This document shows positions 33,966 through 47,700 of a DNA stretch of 64,000 nucleotides, one piece after another. Positions within the stretch are counted from its first letter, which is position 1; every line of letters starts with the position of its first letter. A model generated the notes under the pieces. The model saw only the letters and a list, made by a program, of their open reading frames with translations, did not search any database and was not told the origin of the DNA. This DNA is from Salvator merianae (lineage: Eukaryota; Chordata; Lepidosauria; Squamata; Teiidae), in the NCBI GenBank assembly GCA_003586115.2, contig QVOM02000112.1, positions 49,846,212 through 49,910,211 on the forward strand. The letters run 5' to 3'. The position numbers were made by a program, and so were the translations under genes.

Positions 33966-36100
33966 CAAACAAGGATGTTTTTTTCTTTTTCTTTACGTGG
34001 GAAAAAGCTTCAAGAGAATGCGGTTTTAGGAATTGCTTTTGGAGTCAGAATTTTAGCCCTTAGAAGGGTCTCGGGAGAGGGGTGTAAGCGGGCTTCCTTC
34101 TGAGGACCTTCGCATCCCATTATTCGATCAATTTACAACCAACAGTCTTATTAATCCATAAGGAAGAGGTTGCCCCCTGCTTTATTTCAGTGAGACTTCT
34201 AAGTAATCGTGCACGGAGCAGCTGCCCTAGTTCATAACAAGTGTGCTTTGGAAAAGGCAGCGAGTAGTGGGAATGAAAATAAAAACAATACCGTGTCAAA
34301 CGTTACGTAGACAAAAGTGTTCCTTGATCCAGTTTAAGTCAGCTGCTAATCTAACCTTTGCAGAGAAATCAGTGCTATTGATGTGGGGGGGAGATTGAGA
34401 TTCGTATCTGAACTTTAGGCACTTCAAATCTGTGGCATCCCAGATTGAAATAAAAATAACAGATAACTTCTGCTATTAGTCACCTTGAAATGAAAGCCTT
34501 GCATGAAGGCAAATATGTTTGATGTTACACAATTAAAAATAAAGGATCTGTAAAATACGTCTAATTTGTCAGTCTTTAGTTGACAGAACAAAATCTTATT
34601 ATACTCTCCCAGACTCAAAATGTTTCTTTATGGAGTACTGCTGTTCAGATTCTTTCCATTTCCCTACATCTGTTTTTTTGTTCCCTCCTCTTCAATAGTT
34701 ATCTTTTGATGGCTACTGAGCATGCTCAATCCTGTGCAGAACTTGTGCTAAACTTAACTGGTACATCCCTATTGGATCTGTTGGCATGGCAATTTGCTGT
34801 TCAGACTAAACATCAAATATGATTTGAATTACCCTTCTTCAGCTTTTCTCGTTTAATATAAATTTCATCTACTCATAAATGATGTGTTGTCAGTGTGGTT
34901 TTATTTTTATTATTTCTATGGTATCATAAATATTTAATTTTAACTCACAATCTACTGTTTGAACTCCAATCTATAGTTATTCCTCGGGCAATTTTATTAC
35001 ATCAATCTGTGTGGCAGTTATGGGTCAGAACTGAAAAGTAATCCACCTAATTCACAGAAGACTTGCTGAAAACGTTTTTTCCCACAATGCATTCTACACA
35101 TTAGATAGATCATCAGCACAAGTAACAATTATGCAATTTCAAAATAGGTTTCTGTTCCAGTACTAAATATCTTTTATGGCAGGATGGTATAGAAGTAACT
35201 TTCCTGTGAATTCTTAAAACTAGTAACACCCCTATTTAATATCTTCAGGCATTATATACACAGGTACTGTGTATAGAAATTCATATGTGCCTTCAACAAA
35301 GTGTAAATATCAAAATTAAGCTTTTTTGAATCAGTAGTATTGACAGAATATCAATGATCTTTTCATGAAAAGACTAAAAAAATCATATTTATCTGCAACT
35401 TAAGAGTCTGTCCTTTATGTCTGTAGACTTCATAACAAAAGTGTCTTCCTATCTTTGAAATAATGTAAACAGTATATACATGCAGTGGCAATTATAAAAT
35501 ATTACAGTTTACTTTTGTTTTTTCAAAAAAAAATTCAGTGGGTAGTAGTCTGTGATTGAGTTATGATCTGGCACTGATGTTTTACTTTGTAGAACAAATT
35601 TTAAAATAAATTGAGAGTGTTGAATTATGGCTACTCATTTTTCTAACACAGAAGCCCAGTTTTCTTTTGTTATAAAGTAATTGCTTTAATTAGCTGATCT
35701 TAACCTAGTGTTTTCCCAGAATATGTCTACAGTTTCCTGAAGGACTTGTTCATTTGTAAAAAAGACTTCTCTTTTTTCCCTCATTCTTAAAGTGCCATAG
35801 AATCCTTTTAGAATTTTTGTCAACTGAATGTTGAACTTTATTAATTGTGTGCTGGCAGTTTGTTTTATCTTGCAGGCTCTTTTAATAAAGTATTTGTTTC
35901 CTGATCTGACAAAGCCTCATGTGAGCCTTTCTTGACCTTTAAATGATGAGTGGGAAACCAGAGAAGGTGACTATCAAATACCGAAGAATGAAGTTCTCAC
36001 TGATTTTCTTCCTAAGCCAAATCATTCTTTTTAACTTTTAGAGAAAATAAATTCCACACTTATTGCTCTAACAGTAAATGTCATTACTTTTTTAAAACAA
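33966..36100. other. No gene seen
   Basis: The GC-rich island gives way abruptly to AT-rich DNA after about 34100. No exon-like frame or recognisable repeat was found. Confidence 0.35.
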
Positions 36101-36104
36101 CAGT

Positions 36105-36295
36105 AGCAACAAATAGTTGTCAAGTGGTAGAGCAAACTGCCTGGAAAGCAGAGGGTCACCAGTTCTATTCCCAACCTCTTCCCAAAAGTAGGCAGTGACA
36201 AACCACTTCTGCATCTCTGTGAGGAAAACTACATAGACGTGCCCATGCAGCCAACTAGGAATTGGTTATGAGTAAGTGGTACCCAACAACACAGA
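36105..36295 (+). mobile_element. tRNA-headed SINE with BovB-type tail
   Basis: An A-box-like 'gtggtagagcaaactgcctg' precedes a B-box-like 'gtcaccagttctattccc'. The body 'ggcagtgacaaaccacttct' and 'catctctgtgaggaaaac' is the conserved part of squamate SINEs mobilised by BovB. The match is good in order, with scattered differences. Confidence 0.65.
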
Positions 36296-36432
36296 TGGCA
36301 GTACTAGATTTTCAGTCTTCACAGAGAAGCTGTACTACAGGTGATGATAGGGATTTCAGAGAAGTTATAGAGTAGGAAGGTCACAGAGTGCAGACGGTTG
36401 GAAAGATGTTCAGAATGACAAAAATTATACTC

Positions 36433-36476
36433 ACAAATGGCCCTTAACTACACTGCAAATGGCCCTTAACTACAAA
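36433..36476. repeat. Tandem duplication
   Basis: 'aatggcccttaactaca' occurs twice, 22 bp apart. It is a local duplication. Confidence 0.6.
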
Positions 36477-38099
36477 AAACTCTGCAAACACATAGTAAAT
36501 TTCACTGTACTTTTTATTTGACTATTTCCAAATATAATTTCTTTTCTCATTAACTTATTGAAAATGACTGGAAAGATGTGGAAGAAACTTAGCATGCTAT
36601 TCCCTGAAGCGGCTAATAATTCCTATGCTGTTACAAATACTATGAAAGGCAGAACAACAGAAAGCAATTCATGGTAGTTAGTAGAATAGTGTATCTAGTG
36701 CCAAGAAATATACCTTTTCCATAGGTTATCTTGCAACTTCAAATTGTTCCATCTAGCTGTCAATGTCAAAATAAAACAGTATCTTAAGTTGGTGTGTATC
36801 TGTGTATTTATTTATGAACAAACACAAACCCATTTATTTTCCTTCAATTTTTCCTTTCTTTTTTAAACAAATGAAAGAAGTTGGCAATTTACCTCCAGAC
36901 TTTAGAAAAATGCATCTAAAATCCCTTAAGACTTTAGGAAAGGAGGTGGGGAATATTTTATAAGTTTCTTCTGCATCTATCTGTGCCACCCAAGTCTACA
37001 CTGGAACCATTCAGTTACAATGCTGTTGAGACTTTCACAATTTTGAGATTCAGTAATGTGCTGAATCAGCATCCAGCATTTTTAGAGGCTCTCGGGAACA
37101 AGCTGAGCTCTGCCAGCCCTTGTCTGATTGGTCATATTCCCAGGCTTATCTGTTCTACAAATTTGCCATAGGAACAGGAGAATATTTTGAATATATTTAT
37201 CCACAGCTGCTGTGCACCATCTGAATTAAAAATATCTGACAGTTAATATAGACATAATCGTCCTTTGTGTTTTACTGAGCTGTTTCCACCCAAATGTGAC
37301 TTAGAACACGATGTGCAAACAGCGATAGAAGTTGCCCCTTAGCCAATCATCACAGGTGCCATGTATAAGAGAAACTGTCTTGTCTCCTTCATGACATTAT
37401 TTTCACTTGGAATAACAGTGAATCTGTTAATCAATTTTTTGGGTTTAATATTTGTTTGTTCTTGGCCTAGTTGTGCATAATAAAAAAATTACACAGTTAT
37501 GGGAATGCACAAGTTTGTGGTTCTCTGTGGCATAATGCTTCAAAAAAAATCCTTGCAAAGTTTTATTTTTAGTTTAGTTGTAATCTACTGGGTATCATTA
37601 ATATCAAGCCTGTGACTCCATTCCAATGACAGTATGTTCTGAGGTCATAACGGCTAGCTGAATATTTTCTAAGATGATACATTCACGGCAAAGTCCAGTG
37701 CACCTGCATATTCATTATTATTGCTAAAATACTGTACTGCCTAAACAATCCTGTTCATTTTAAGTGCTCTTTGACAATTTGCTACCAGCATGGGTAAAGT
37801 GAAGCAAAGGTGGTGAGAAGGGCTACCAAGCTCTTAGCAGAAAAATAATATATCTACCTTGAGAAAGACTTCCACACAAAGAAGTGTGTGTGTGAGGAGA
37901 TCAACATCGTCCCTAGCAAAAAGTCATGCAATACGATTGGTGAGTTGGTAACCCATCTGATGAAATACATACAAAGAGGACCTGTTAGAGCAATTTGCAG
38001 CATAAGTATGTCCCCAGAGTCTCTGCCTTAGATTCAAAAATCTTTGAAATGCACCCTGTACCAAGAAGATGTTGAAACCACTGGACTCTGGCAGCCCAC

Positions 38100-38430
38100 C
38101 TTTTTTTTAAAAAAAAATTAATATAGTTTTATTTCAAAAATTATATTACACTAAATATCGTGGGGGGGACAGAATAAAGAATTAGACAAAAGAAAATTTA
38201 AAAAGTTATCTCCTCTAAATTTTTTAAACTGGTCCACATATTTTAACAAACCAAACTAATTATCATCAAGATTATTAATCCAAATTAATAGCCCTTTTTC
38301 CTTTTTACACAAAAAGTTCATAAAGGGTTCCTAATTTTTCAAAAATAATTGTATATTTCTAAATATGTCAGTTTATTCATCTCTGTCAGGTCTGTCAGAT
38401 TTATCAACCAGTTTTCTATGGTGGGTATCA
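38100..38430 (-). mobile_element. Probable L1 3' end
   Basis: The plus strand begins with a T run then A run and a tract reading 'aattaatatagttttatttc'. On the minus strand this is an A-rich 3' end, as at 41921. No ORF2 motif is present, so the assignment is weak. Confidence 0.3.
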
Positions 38431-38500
38431 CAGGGCGTTTTCTCACTTTCCACCTTGGAATGGGATAATTATCCCATTCTAAGATGGAACTGACCACACA
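38431..38500. repeat. Inverted-repeat element end
   Basis: 'cagggcgttttctcacttt' matches the left end at 16549. Next to it is a small hairpin, 'ggaatgggataa' then 'ttatcccattc'. The other end was not found. Confidence 0.35.
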
Positions 38501-40705
38501 GCGTGGACCCTAGTCACATACCTGAAGTAGGCTGATCCATGCCTGATCCTGACCTTGGCAGCCCATCTGACCTGCAAGTCATTCAGCACACATTGGAATG
38601 AACTTAAAACCCCAAGAAGTGCCATCTGAAGCCATGGTTTTTACTTTTACAATAAAAAGCATGGCTTCAACCTGTTGTCCCTAGCATATTCACAATAACT
38701 TTAGTCTATTAGTACAGATATTTTTGAAAAATACAGCTTAGCCTGTAGGAAAGCAATGAGTCTTCAGTACATTTGTTTACTGTCAAAAACATTTTAATTT
38801 GCCTTATTTTCCATTGTGAGCTTAACTGAAAGGCTATACAGACACCCAATTACACATTAATTTTATTCTGTTGCTAAATAATAGGTAACACTTGGTGTAG
38901 CAAAGTTCTGCTTCATAGCTTTATGGCACACTTCAATTACAACATCATCTTTAAAGACAAACAGCCATTAACATATGGATAAATAAATACTTGTAGAAAA
39001 CTAAATAAAGTAGGCTACATAAACAGCATACAAAAATACCAGGTATTTAATGGTGTTAACTTTCTCTGTCTTGACGATAAAACAGTAGATTGAAGTTTGT
39101 TTCTAAGCACATATATTTAAGTGTAAGTCAGAGGAAGGCAATCCTCAAGACTAGAGATGAAGAATGGAAATATTCTAAATTAAAAATAATTATTTCACGT
39201 AATTCCTTCATTATCTAGCACCGTAACGTGTGTCATTGATACACCAAGGAAAATATGTAGATGCCTAATTAATCTGGAGACAGTTATTAAAAATACCATA
39301 GATGGCATGAAGAACCAATCAATCAGTACTTAAACAAAAGTGCTTCTCCAAAGTAATGTCCAGAGCAGAAGCTATATAATTTGGGCATGAAGTGCAAACA
39401 TATGAAGGGCAGGAGAGATATGATTGTGTTTGATAAGGATGAGAGAAGTAGAAAAAGGAGAAAACAACAAACAAGATGGGTAAACAAGATGAAAAAGAGT
39501 GTTGGATGTCCTTGGAGAGCTATAAGACCCTATTAAAGACACCAAATGGCAAACATTTCCTGATGGTACAGCAATTTCATTTTGTTGAATAGTAAAGCTA
39601 TTATTTTTCAGTTAAGCAGTTGTCAATTTGAAATAAACTTGGCCAGTCTTCCCTTTCCTTGCTCATGTGGACAGCCATCTTTCCAACTTTGGTTTTCTCT
39701 GCACATTCTTAAATTTCTAAGTGAAATGTGTAAGAGGAAGATGGGACCCATGTATTCTTTTGACGTTCCTCAGAAACATTAAGAGTCTTCTCATTTAAAA
39801 ACAGAATAGACTTTATGGACAGAAGACTATTAGTCTTCTTAGCTGAGTGCTTGGATAAGAAAACTGTGACAGTGCAAACTGCAATTCAGCTTCCAATGGA
39901 AGATGGAGAAGAAAACCTCTACAGTTATTGGGCAAGTAGTTTATGTTTTTGTTGAATGCTTCAGCTGGTTGTGAATTATTGATAAATAATTCAGCAGCCC
40001 CTAGGAAGCTTGTTAGGGATTAAGTCTGAACAGGTCCTTTCTGTGATGTGGCAAGTGGTCTAGGACCTTGGTGTGAGAGAAATGTCTTTCACTGTTGATC
40101 AGAAAAATTGTTTTCAGCCCCTCCATTTTTTATACAAGGCAACACACCTTTATTGGAAGTTTCTGGGAACCATATGCCAGTGCTATGTGGGGTGAGAAAT
40201 AAAATGGTTAAGGCCAAAGACCTTCACTCAATACGGATATTTCTTCTACTGATGTCTGTTCCATGCAATAGATTACATTTTCCTTATGGTCATGCAATAT
40301 ATTACATTTTCCCTAATTGCTTGTTCTCTGAGATATAATGACAAGTCATGCTAATATGATGTTATCAGGATTCTGTACTCCCTAGCAGCAAGAACAAAAT
40401 CAGAAATAATAGCAGCAGAAAAAGGGCCACCTTAGCAACCATAGTAGCCACTCCCACAAAACCTCCGGCAACCACATTGCTACCAACCATTTACAATTTC
40501 CCTTACTCTGCTACTTTTGCCTGACTATATTGTACGCCTACAGGATAAAAATTCATAATCTGTTGAAGAAATCCTAAGCACAATTCTTGGAACAATTTTA
40601 CTGTTTTACTGAAATCCATTTATCTTACTTCTGATTAATTGTGGTAAAGGATGGATTAAACCTTTTACTCATAAGCATGAAAGTCAATCCAATAACCCTC
40701 TCTGA
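38501..40705. other. No gene seen
   Basis: AT-rich. A direct duplication containing 'attacattttcc' preceded by 'catgcaata' lies at 40264-40318. No other structure was recognised. Confidence 0.35.
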
Positions 40706-40711
40706 GAGACT

Positions 40712-40905
40712 CAGGTCCCATCCAAACATTGTGTAATTCCCAGGATTATCCTGGGGCTATGCTGGGATTGCCACACGTCTGTTGCAATCCCAACATAGAC
40801 CCAGAATACTGGGGTGATATCCTGAGATAACATTACTGCAGGAAAATCAACTACCAACCTGATTTTTAAATAAAAAGCAAAAGAACTTCCCTGTCTGGAC
40901 ACTTT
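40712..40905. repeat. Hairpin repeat, copy 2
   Basis: 'ggctatgctgggattgcca' and 'ttgcaatcccaacatag' form arms around a short loop at 40755-40800, the same arms as at 6745-6790. The flanks 'cccatccaaaca' and 'tgtctggacac' may be degenerate terminal repeats. Confidence 0.45.
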
Positions 40906-41519
40906 GTCTCATGATCCACCATCTTGGAGATGGTCCCCACACATGCGCCAAACCAAAACCAGCCAGAAAATGGTTGCACATGTGCAATCACACACTTCTA
41001 GGTCATTGAAATATGCAGATCACAAGATACATCATTGCAGGAGCAGTGCCAGACAAGGTAAGCGCCCTCACTAGCCCCATGATGTTACACTGCCATCTGG
41101 CAAGGACAGCAAACTTCATCTATATCTCTCCTTGTCTGATTTGCAAAATTATTCTTGAAAGGATATAAAGCATTGTAACTATAGTCATAAAAACATATAA
41201 GCTAGATTCTATTTCTTATTTTTCCCCCATTAAATGTAAGTGTCCCCCAAATTAAATTTAGAACTTGACATAATTAAGATATTGTGTGGAAAATTAAACA
41301 TGAGTCAAAACATTTAAAATAATTTACATTTTGAAAACCACTCATTAGGCAAGAATTCATGTCTGATTATTTCAAAGTTTAAAGATGAATTGCAGGGGAA
41401 AAATTCCCCAAGTCCCCAATTTATTTTGTCTATACTGGTGATGTAGCTAACATGTCCTAGATATAAACTGGAAATCCAAGTCATTAATGAATGTCCCTTC
41501 AAAATAAATGGAATATAAG

Positions 41520-41845
41520 CATTAAGTAGATATGTGCTGAATTGGTTCAAACACAAACTTATTTGATTCAAATCAGGGGAGTTTGACCATATTCAAACTG
41601 TACCACCCCCAGGTTTGTGGGAGTCAGTTCAAACTTGAACTGAAGCAGGAGGGTCTAGCAGAACCAGCTGAATACTTGATTCAAATGGAACCAATTCATG
41701 TTCAATGTTATTTTGCCCTTTAAAAGGTGTTTTTGTTTGAACAGGTTCTATGTTTGTTCAAAAATGTTAAAATTTGAACCAAACTGCATAAACTTCAATT
41801 TTAACTGAACAGATGATTTACTGTTCACAAACATCTCTAGCATTA
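41520..41845. repeat. Inverted-repeat element rich in 'gttcaaac' motifs
   Basis: The left 'agatatgtgctgaattgg' and right 'ttcacaaacatctctagc' are partial reverse complements. The interior repeats TTCAAAC/GTTTGAA words many times. The ends resemble those of 45250-45603, suggesting a related non-autonomous family. Confidence 0.4.
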
Positions 41846-41920
41846 ACTGCACAGAAATTGATTTCTCATCTAACAGCTAACTTCCAGCAGACTACATACT
41901 AGGAAAGCCTGTGACTCAGA

Positions 41921-44840
41921 TTTTTTTTTTTAAAAAAAACTTTATTAAACAACTAATTCCATACAAAATAACATGAAATTACATCCAAACAGCATAATAC
42001 TATATCTTCACACCCCTCCTCCCCCATCCTCTGGCCTTAGCAATTATAAAGATATGCCTACTTTCCATATAATTTACCTAGGCTCCATTGTATAAATTAT
42101 TCAAATATTCTGTTAATAATCTTAGGCTACCCAATTTACAAAGAAGTTCTTTTCTGGTATTCCATTTGTTTTAACTCAGAGACATTGTTAAATAATAACC
42201 AAATCTGCATAAATACTTCCTCTCCATCTCATCCCTCTATGTTGTTCTTCTGTAAATTAATGGTGCTATCTATTATGATTTCCCAAATCAGTCTGTATCA
42301 GTTCCTGAGTTAAGTTTTCTGCTTATTTCCAGCATTTTGCTATTAGGCTGCATAGAGAAGATAGTGCAATGGTTTCAAATTACATTTTGATATTTTTAAT
42401 GTTGAAAAATCTTGTAATAAAATAATTTTTGGACCCCGTAACTGTAATTCTGGAAAGATTTGATATAGGTCTTCCCTGATTATTTTCCAAAAATATTCTG
42501 ACCCTTGGGCATTCCCACCAAAGGTAGAAATAAGTTGGCTTTTCTATCACAATCTCTCCAACAGCCTGGTTTTAAATTATGCTTTATCCCTTCTATTTGA
42601 ATTGGAGTTCAGTGCCAGTGGTATATACATTCACTGTAAAGTTCTTTAATTTTACAAGACTTGTACCATGGTGATTTCTTAGCCATCCATTTTTGTCCAG
42701 ACTCATCTGGTATTTTAATTTTCAGGTCTGTTTCCCAGATCATTTTTGTTGTTATAAGTGGAAGATATATCTCCAACAGCAGTTTATAAATCTGGGATGT
42801 CATTCCTTTTAGAGAAACAGTGGTTGCCTGGAGGATTTTTTCACAAGAGGATAGATATTGGGAAATAGTTGTTCTTACATCTTGAGAATTTAGAAAACTG
42901 CTTATAACTAACCATGAGATTCAATTATTATCAGAACTCATAATAGATATTTTATGCCTGGCTTAATTTGTTTCTCTGTGTTGAAAAAATGTTATATTTT
43001 GATTATTCCTCTTTCTTCCAGTCTGTCCCAAGTCGCCTTAGTGACTTTTCATGATATTGATGGAATCGTTCTTAATTTGATTAGAGGGGGCAGTGAAAGG
43101 AGTAACCTCTTCTGCTATCATGCCCATGTCTGATATATATATAAAATCAGATTTATAATTGTCTGTGTACATTTTTTCGATGTGTTTATATACAGGATTT
43201 TCTAACATAATCATTTGTCTCCACTTAGGAACTGGTGCTTTCAAATTGTGCATCCATTGCTCCACCCCTCTAAGAAGGAGTGACTTTGAAAAATGGATTT
43301 GGTTAATCTCAGTCATTTTGCCCTGAAAATAAATTCTTGAATAAGTCTATTCAGTTTCTGAAATGTTTTTTCTTTAGGCATCAGAAGTAAATACTGAAAT
43401 AAAAATAGGAACTTAGGCAGAATGATGATTTTAATTGCTGCTATCCTTCCAAATGAGGATAGCATACCCATTGCCCATCTTTTAAAATCTCTGTGGTACA
43501 TTTTATTTAAATTCTTTGGTATTATGATCCTAAGAGATATTTCTTTTTAGCCTGTGTTTTAATACCAATAAACTTCAGAACCTCTATCTTGGTCCTATAT
43601 TTTACATAGAATTTCTGATTTATTCATATTGACCTATAATCCTGAGACAGGCACAAAGTCTTCTAAAACCTTCTTGAGTTTTTGTACTGTTTTCATAGGG
43701 TTGCTGGTCATTATAAACATGTTGTCCACATAGCTCTGCATTTTAAACTCTTCATTTCCAATGTTATATATGGGCATTTCACTATTATTGTCTTGTCTAA
43801 TTTAACATGGGCTCAAATGCTAATCTGAACAACAATAGAGATAAGGGACAGCACTGTTTTGTCCCCTGACATACATTTAATTTATTTGAGTGTGTATTAT
43901 TAACATGTATCCTTGCATAACTATCTTTCTACATATTTTCTATTAGATTGATTAATTTTTCCTTCAAAATTCATTACTTATTAATAGTTTTTTCACGTAG
44001 AACTGTGACATTGTGTCAAAGACTTTTTCTATATCCAAACTAAGTACTGCTAATGATTTGAATTATTCTAATCCTTGTACCTACCCAGTATGAATCCAGA
44101 TTGGTCTATGAATCAGTTGTGGTATTATAGCGCCTAGTCTATTAACCAAAATTCCAGTTAGTATTTTGAAATCATAATTTAGTAATGAGATTGGACAATG
44201 TGAAGTAGGATACTCAGGATACTTTGCAGTTTTAATAATAGGGGCCAGAACTGGCTCTAACATAGGGGGGGAATTTCCCCAGTACTTAATACATGATTGT
44301 ATAACTCTGCTAAGAATAGAGCCAAAATCTTTTTATAAATCTTGTAAAAAATTGACGGATATCAATTGGCCCCCAGGGCTTTAGAGGCTTGTATTTCGTT
44401 GATCTATATTATAACCTCTTTTTCAGATATCCTTGTTTCCAATTCTTATTATTGTGTATCTGATAACTTTTATGTCAGATGATGGAGGAATTTTTTTTAG
44501 AGCTTTGGATCTGTGTTGGGTTTAGCATATACATCTTGATAAAATTGTTTCTTTATTTCTATAATATCTTTGTTGGATTTCTTGATTTCATTGTTTTTAT
44601 CTTTTAGGGCCAGTACTGATTTTCTTTGTTTCTTCTTTTGTAGATATCTAGCTAGCATTTATGAAATTTTATTCCCTTCACAATTTATTGCTTAGATACA
44701 GTAGTTATTTGGCAAGAACTTGAGTATCTAACACTTGTAATTCTTTCCTTAATTATTGTACTTTCAAGTCATTTGAGGCACTCATTTTATGCTGTTACTC
44801 AGCTTCTTGTAGAAATTCTGTGATTTTGTTGATTCTGTTT
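41921..44840 (-). mobile_element. L1 LINE, 5'-truncated
   Basis: Minus-strand blocks in ORF2 order are NKDIIEIKKQFYQDVY (about 44540), then SHCPISLLNYDFKIL and LVNRLGAIIPQLIHRPIW (about 44100-44210). The active-site region reads YVDN where YADD is expected (about 43710). Next come GRIAAIKIIILPKFLFLFQY and a downstream block ending near 42610. The 3' end has AATAAA followed by an A-rich tail at 41921-41945. The endonuclease domain and ORF1 are missing. Stops and frameshifts make it inactive. Squamate-type L1. Confidence 0.75.
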
Positions 44841-45249
44841 GACTACAAAATGAAAATATGCTCCATGATGTTCATATTTTACCTACATTTTTTTTAGTTC
44901 AGTGCAATTCAATTTATTATGGTTATTGATAAATAACAGGAAACAACAACAAAGTAAAACATGCAAAACATTAATCAGAAATTGAATGTTGGATTCCAGA
45001 AAGCTGAATTCCAGAATAATATAATCTAAATTTTTCACGCTTTGGAAAGCACCTGGGAAAACTAAACAGATCTTATGAGTCATGCCAAGCAACCAAGTCA
45101 GTGCTGCCTCTTCTGTTTCATCACTTAACTACCACCCAGAAAAAAGTGTTTATACTAGATTCATTATTATTGTTCTTGTTAGGATAAATACATATTACAG
45201 GTCAAGCTATTATGAAAATCCTAGTTTTTAACAGAAAGTTGGTAGATAA

Positions 45250-45603
45250 TAGGGATGCACACCAACAAAATTCACATGTTTGTTTCCCTGTCAAATCAAA
45301 AACCCATTTTTTTGTTTCATCCTCAAACAAGGATGATATTGTTAACATCAAAAAACTGGGTTTTTGCGCTCATTTTCACACTTTTTGGAAATAAAAATAC
45401 CATTTTTTACATTGAATAAGCCCTTTTCACAGTGAAAACATGAATGTCTGATCAAATTTTCATTTTCGCAAGGGGAAGACTGATTCAATTCTATCAAAGT
45501 TTTGGAAATGAGAAAAACTGCATTGACATTTTCATGCAGATTTCCACAAATGTGAAATATTTGGTTGATTTTGTGACCCCAGATCTAATTTTGCACATCT
45601 ATA
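45250..45603. mobile_element. hAT-like non-autonomous element
   Basis: The left 'tagggatgcacacc' and right 'ttttgcacatctata' are degenerate inverted repeats. The flanking 8-mers gtagataa and gtaaatac match at 5 of 8 positions, compatible with an old hAT target duplication. No coding capacity. Confidence 0.45.
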
Positions 45604-46406
45604 GTAAATACAAAACAGTCAAAAGAAAGAATGCCTCATTTTAGGGTTGATGCTGGGACAGTACAGGGAAAACAAAGGCATGCAAGAGAAACAATGACAT
45701 AATCTGCCAGGAGCAGTGAAGTTTTAATTGTACCAGTAGTTCTTATTAGAATTAGAAAGATATATTTTTTAAAAAGCAGGCTTACATCAGTGGCTGCACT
45801 GGCAGTACTGCCCTTATAGATGCTTTGGGAATACCTTATAATAGAATACTGGCTGTAATGGGGGCAGTGAGAAGAACAAAGATGTGATTGGTTTGGGTAG
45901 GGGGAGGTAAGATCAGATCAATGTAAAGAAATTGTGGTCTGCATGGTTCCTCTGAAGATAAATTAAAAGGAAACCAAAAAGATATGGGTAGTGTAGCTCA
46001 TGGGAGCAAATTTATATTTAAGAAAACAGCGTTACACAGGTGGAAGAGGCTGTAAAGTGAACATCAGGTCAGCAAAAGTATATTCTGGCACAGCAGAAAT
46101 AGCTTTATAAAGAAATGAAGTCAAATCCTGTAGTCATTATGTTGCAGCCAACCTTCTACGTCTTAGGTTTTCCATTGCCTGCCTTCTTGCAAAAGAGGGT
46201 TTCACCTATTCACATTTTTTTACTCACAAAAAGTATTTTGTAGGGGGTTGTGTGGAAAAAGTGAGGTTTAGCCAGTGTATCGATTCATGAATTTGACAAT
46301 ACCAAGCGTTTTGTGGAATTTGACACTAACAAACATTTATAATGTCTCTTTTGCCAAAGGGCAGAACAAGAAACATATACAACTGAAAGACAAACAAAAC
46401 AAACTA

Positions 46407-46460
46407 TAGATAGATAGTTTATAAACCAAATGAGTTTATAAACCAAATGAGTATAAACCA
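46407..46460. repeat. Tandem repeat, 18-bp unit
   Basis: About three copies of 'gtttataaaccaaatga', the last one shortened. Confidence 0.7.
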
Positions 46461-46659
46461 AAAAAAGAACCTGGATCTTAGTAAACTAAGTGTTTTTGAA
46501 ACAGTTTAGTTCAACACAATAATAAAAAGTTTTCAGGAAGAATGGTTAAAAAATAATTAGATATTTGTGTTTAATATACTGTTATAAATACTTATGAGAG
46601 AAAGCAAATAACAGTGGCCACCAAAAAAGCTTAGAGATGGTAGTGTCCACATGCTAGTG

Positions 46660-46945
46660 CCTTAATTCACATTAAAGGCCAAAAACTGGCAGTTCCAGCA
46701 TACATTGTCTGGCCTTTAGGGGACCGGCATACCGGACCACAGAGGTGGGCAGACAGCATACTCATATGGTCCGTTATACTATGGGGCTCCATTTTTTTTA
46801 CCAAAAACTCTGAAGGTCAGGAACATTAATTCCTGACCTTCAGACACTTGCTACTACATCCAAGGGTTCTCCAGGGGCAACAGTGAGATCTAGAGTGGGA
46901 TGGACCATCTGAATGCAGATGCCCGTATCCTGTTCCAGCATTACT
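46660..46945. repeat. Unclassified repeat with perfect hairpin
   Basis: It contains 14-bp perfect arms 'ctgaaggtcaggaa' and 'ttcctgaccttcag' around a 6-bp loop at 46810-46843. GC content is above the flanks. It is probably the core of a non-autonomous element whose ends I cannot fix. Confidence 0.35.
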
Positions 46946-47700
46946 GGTAGAAGGGATTAAAGAGAGGTGACCAGGAAAGTTTCTTATTCCAAACTCTGGT
47001 TGTCCTGATATGTGAAAGAGACGATACTAAAACAGCCAAGTTTCTCTGTGGTAGATAGCAAAGAATAAGGCACCATCTGCACTGGAAGTTGGGAAGCACT
47101 ACAACATACAATTGCAGTGCTGCTTGTAATGCAGAGGCTGCAGTAGGCATGTCTCTGCTGCTTGCTGTTAATTTTAAAGACCCATTTTTGAAATTGACAG
47201 TGATGTGAATGATCCGAAGAGTTCTGAGAGCTCTTTGAACCGCTCTATCATTAAAGCATCATAACAGTGCTCCTGGGGCCATAGTGGGAGAAAAGACCAG
47301 TCTTTCTCTATGTTGAATGCTCAGTGAAGGAGAAGTGTCATGCAGACCGTGAACCCTCATGGTCCATTCAAAGCACCATTAAGGCACAGTGTGTATCCAG
47401 GCTAAGTCAGAGAATGGGGAGAATAGAAAGAGGAGGCTGTAGACTACTTTGTTTTACGTTGGGTTTTTAAAAAAGGGTTTATACTTCATGCTAGCAACCC
47501 AGCAGGTAAAAGTGTTAAGGGTGATCTATAGAAAGCTATTGCTTGAAAGGACCAGTTAGATTAACAAGTGCTTGATATAAAGTATTTCAAAAATATATTA
47601 ATGTCAATCTTTTAAAAATTTAACTGTTCAGATTTTTTTAATATTGGTACACCACCTAACTTCAACTGTTGAGAAGATCTAGGGAAAATCTCTTCATCTA

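Noticed and set aside
33249..33968. 239-codon minus-strand open frame in the CpG island, with others of 100-208 codons on both strands
   Set aside because: GC-rich DNA has few stops. The frames overlap each other, are rich in Arg, Ala and Pro, span microsatellites and have no recognisable domain. They are probably promoter or UTR sequence.
41003..41058. Possible plus-strand exon (acceptor 'acacacttctag', donor GACAAG/GTAAGC)
   Set aside because: It is open in one frame but stands alone, with no phase-compatible neighbour exon found within several kb.
46810..46843. Perfect 14-bp hairpin resembling a bacterial terminator
   Set aside because: The window is eukaryotic, there is no upstream gene on either strand, and the hairpin lies inside a repeat-like block.
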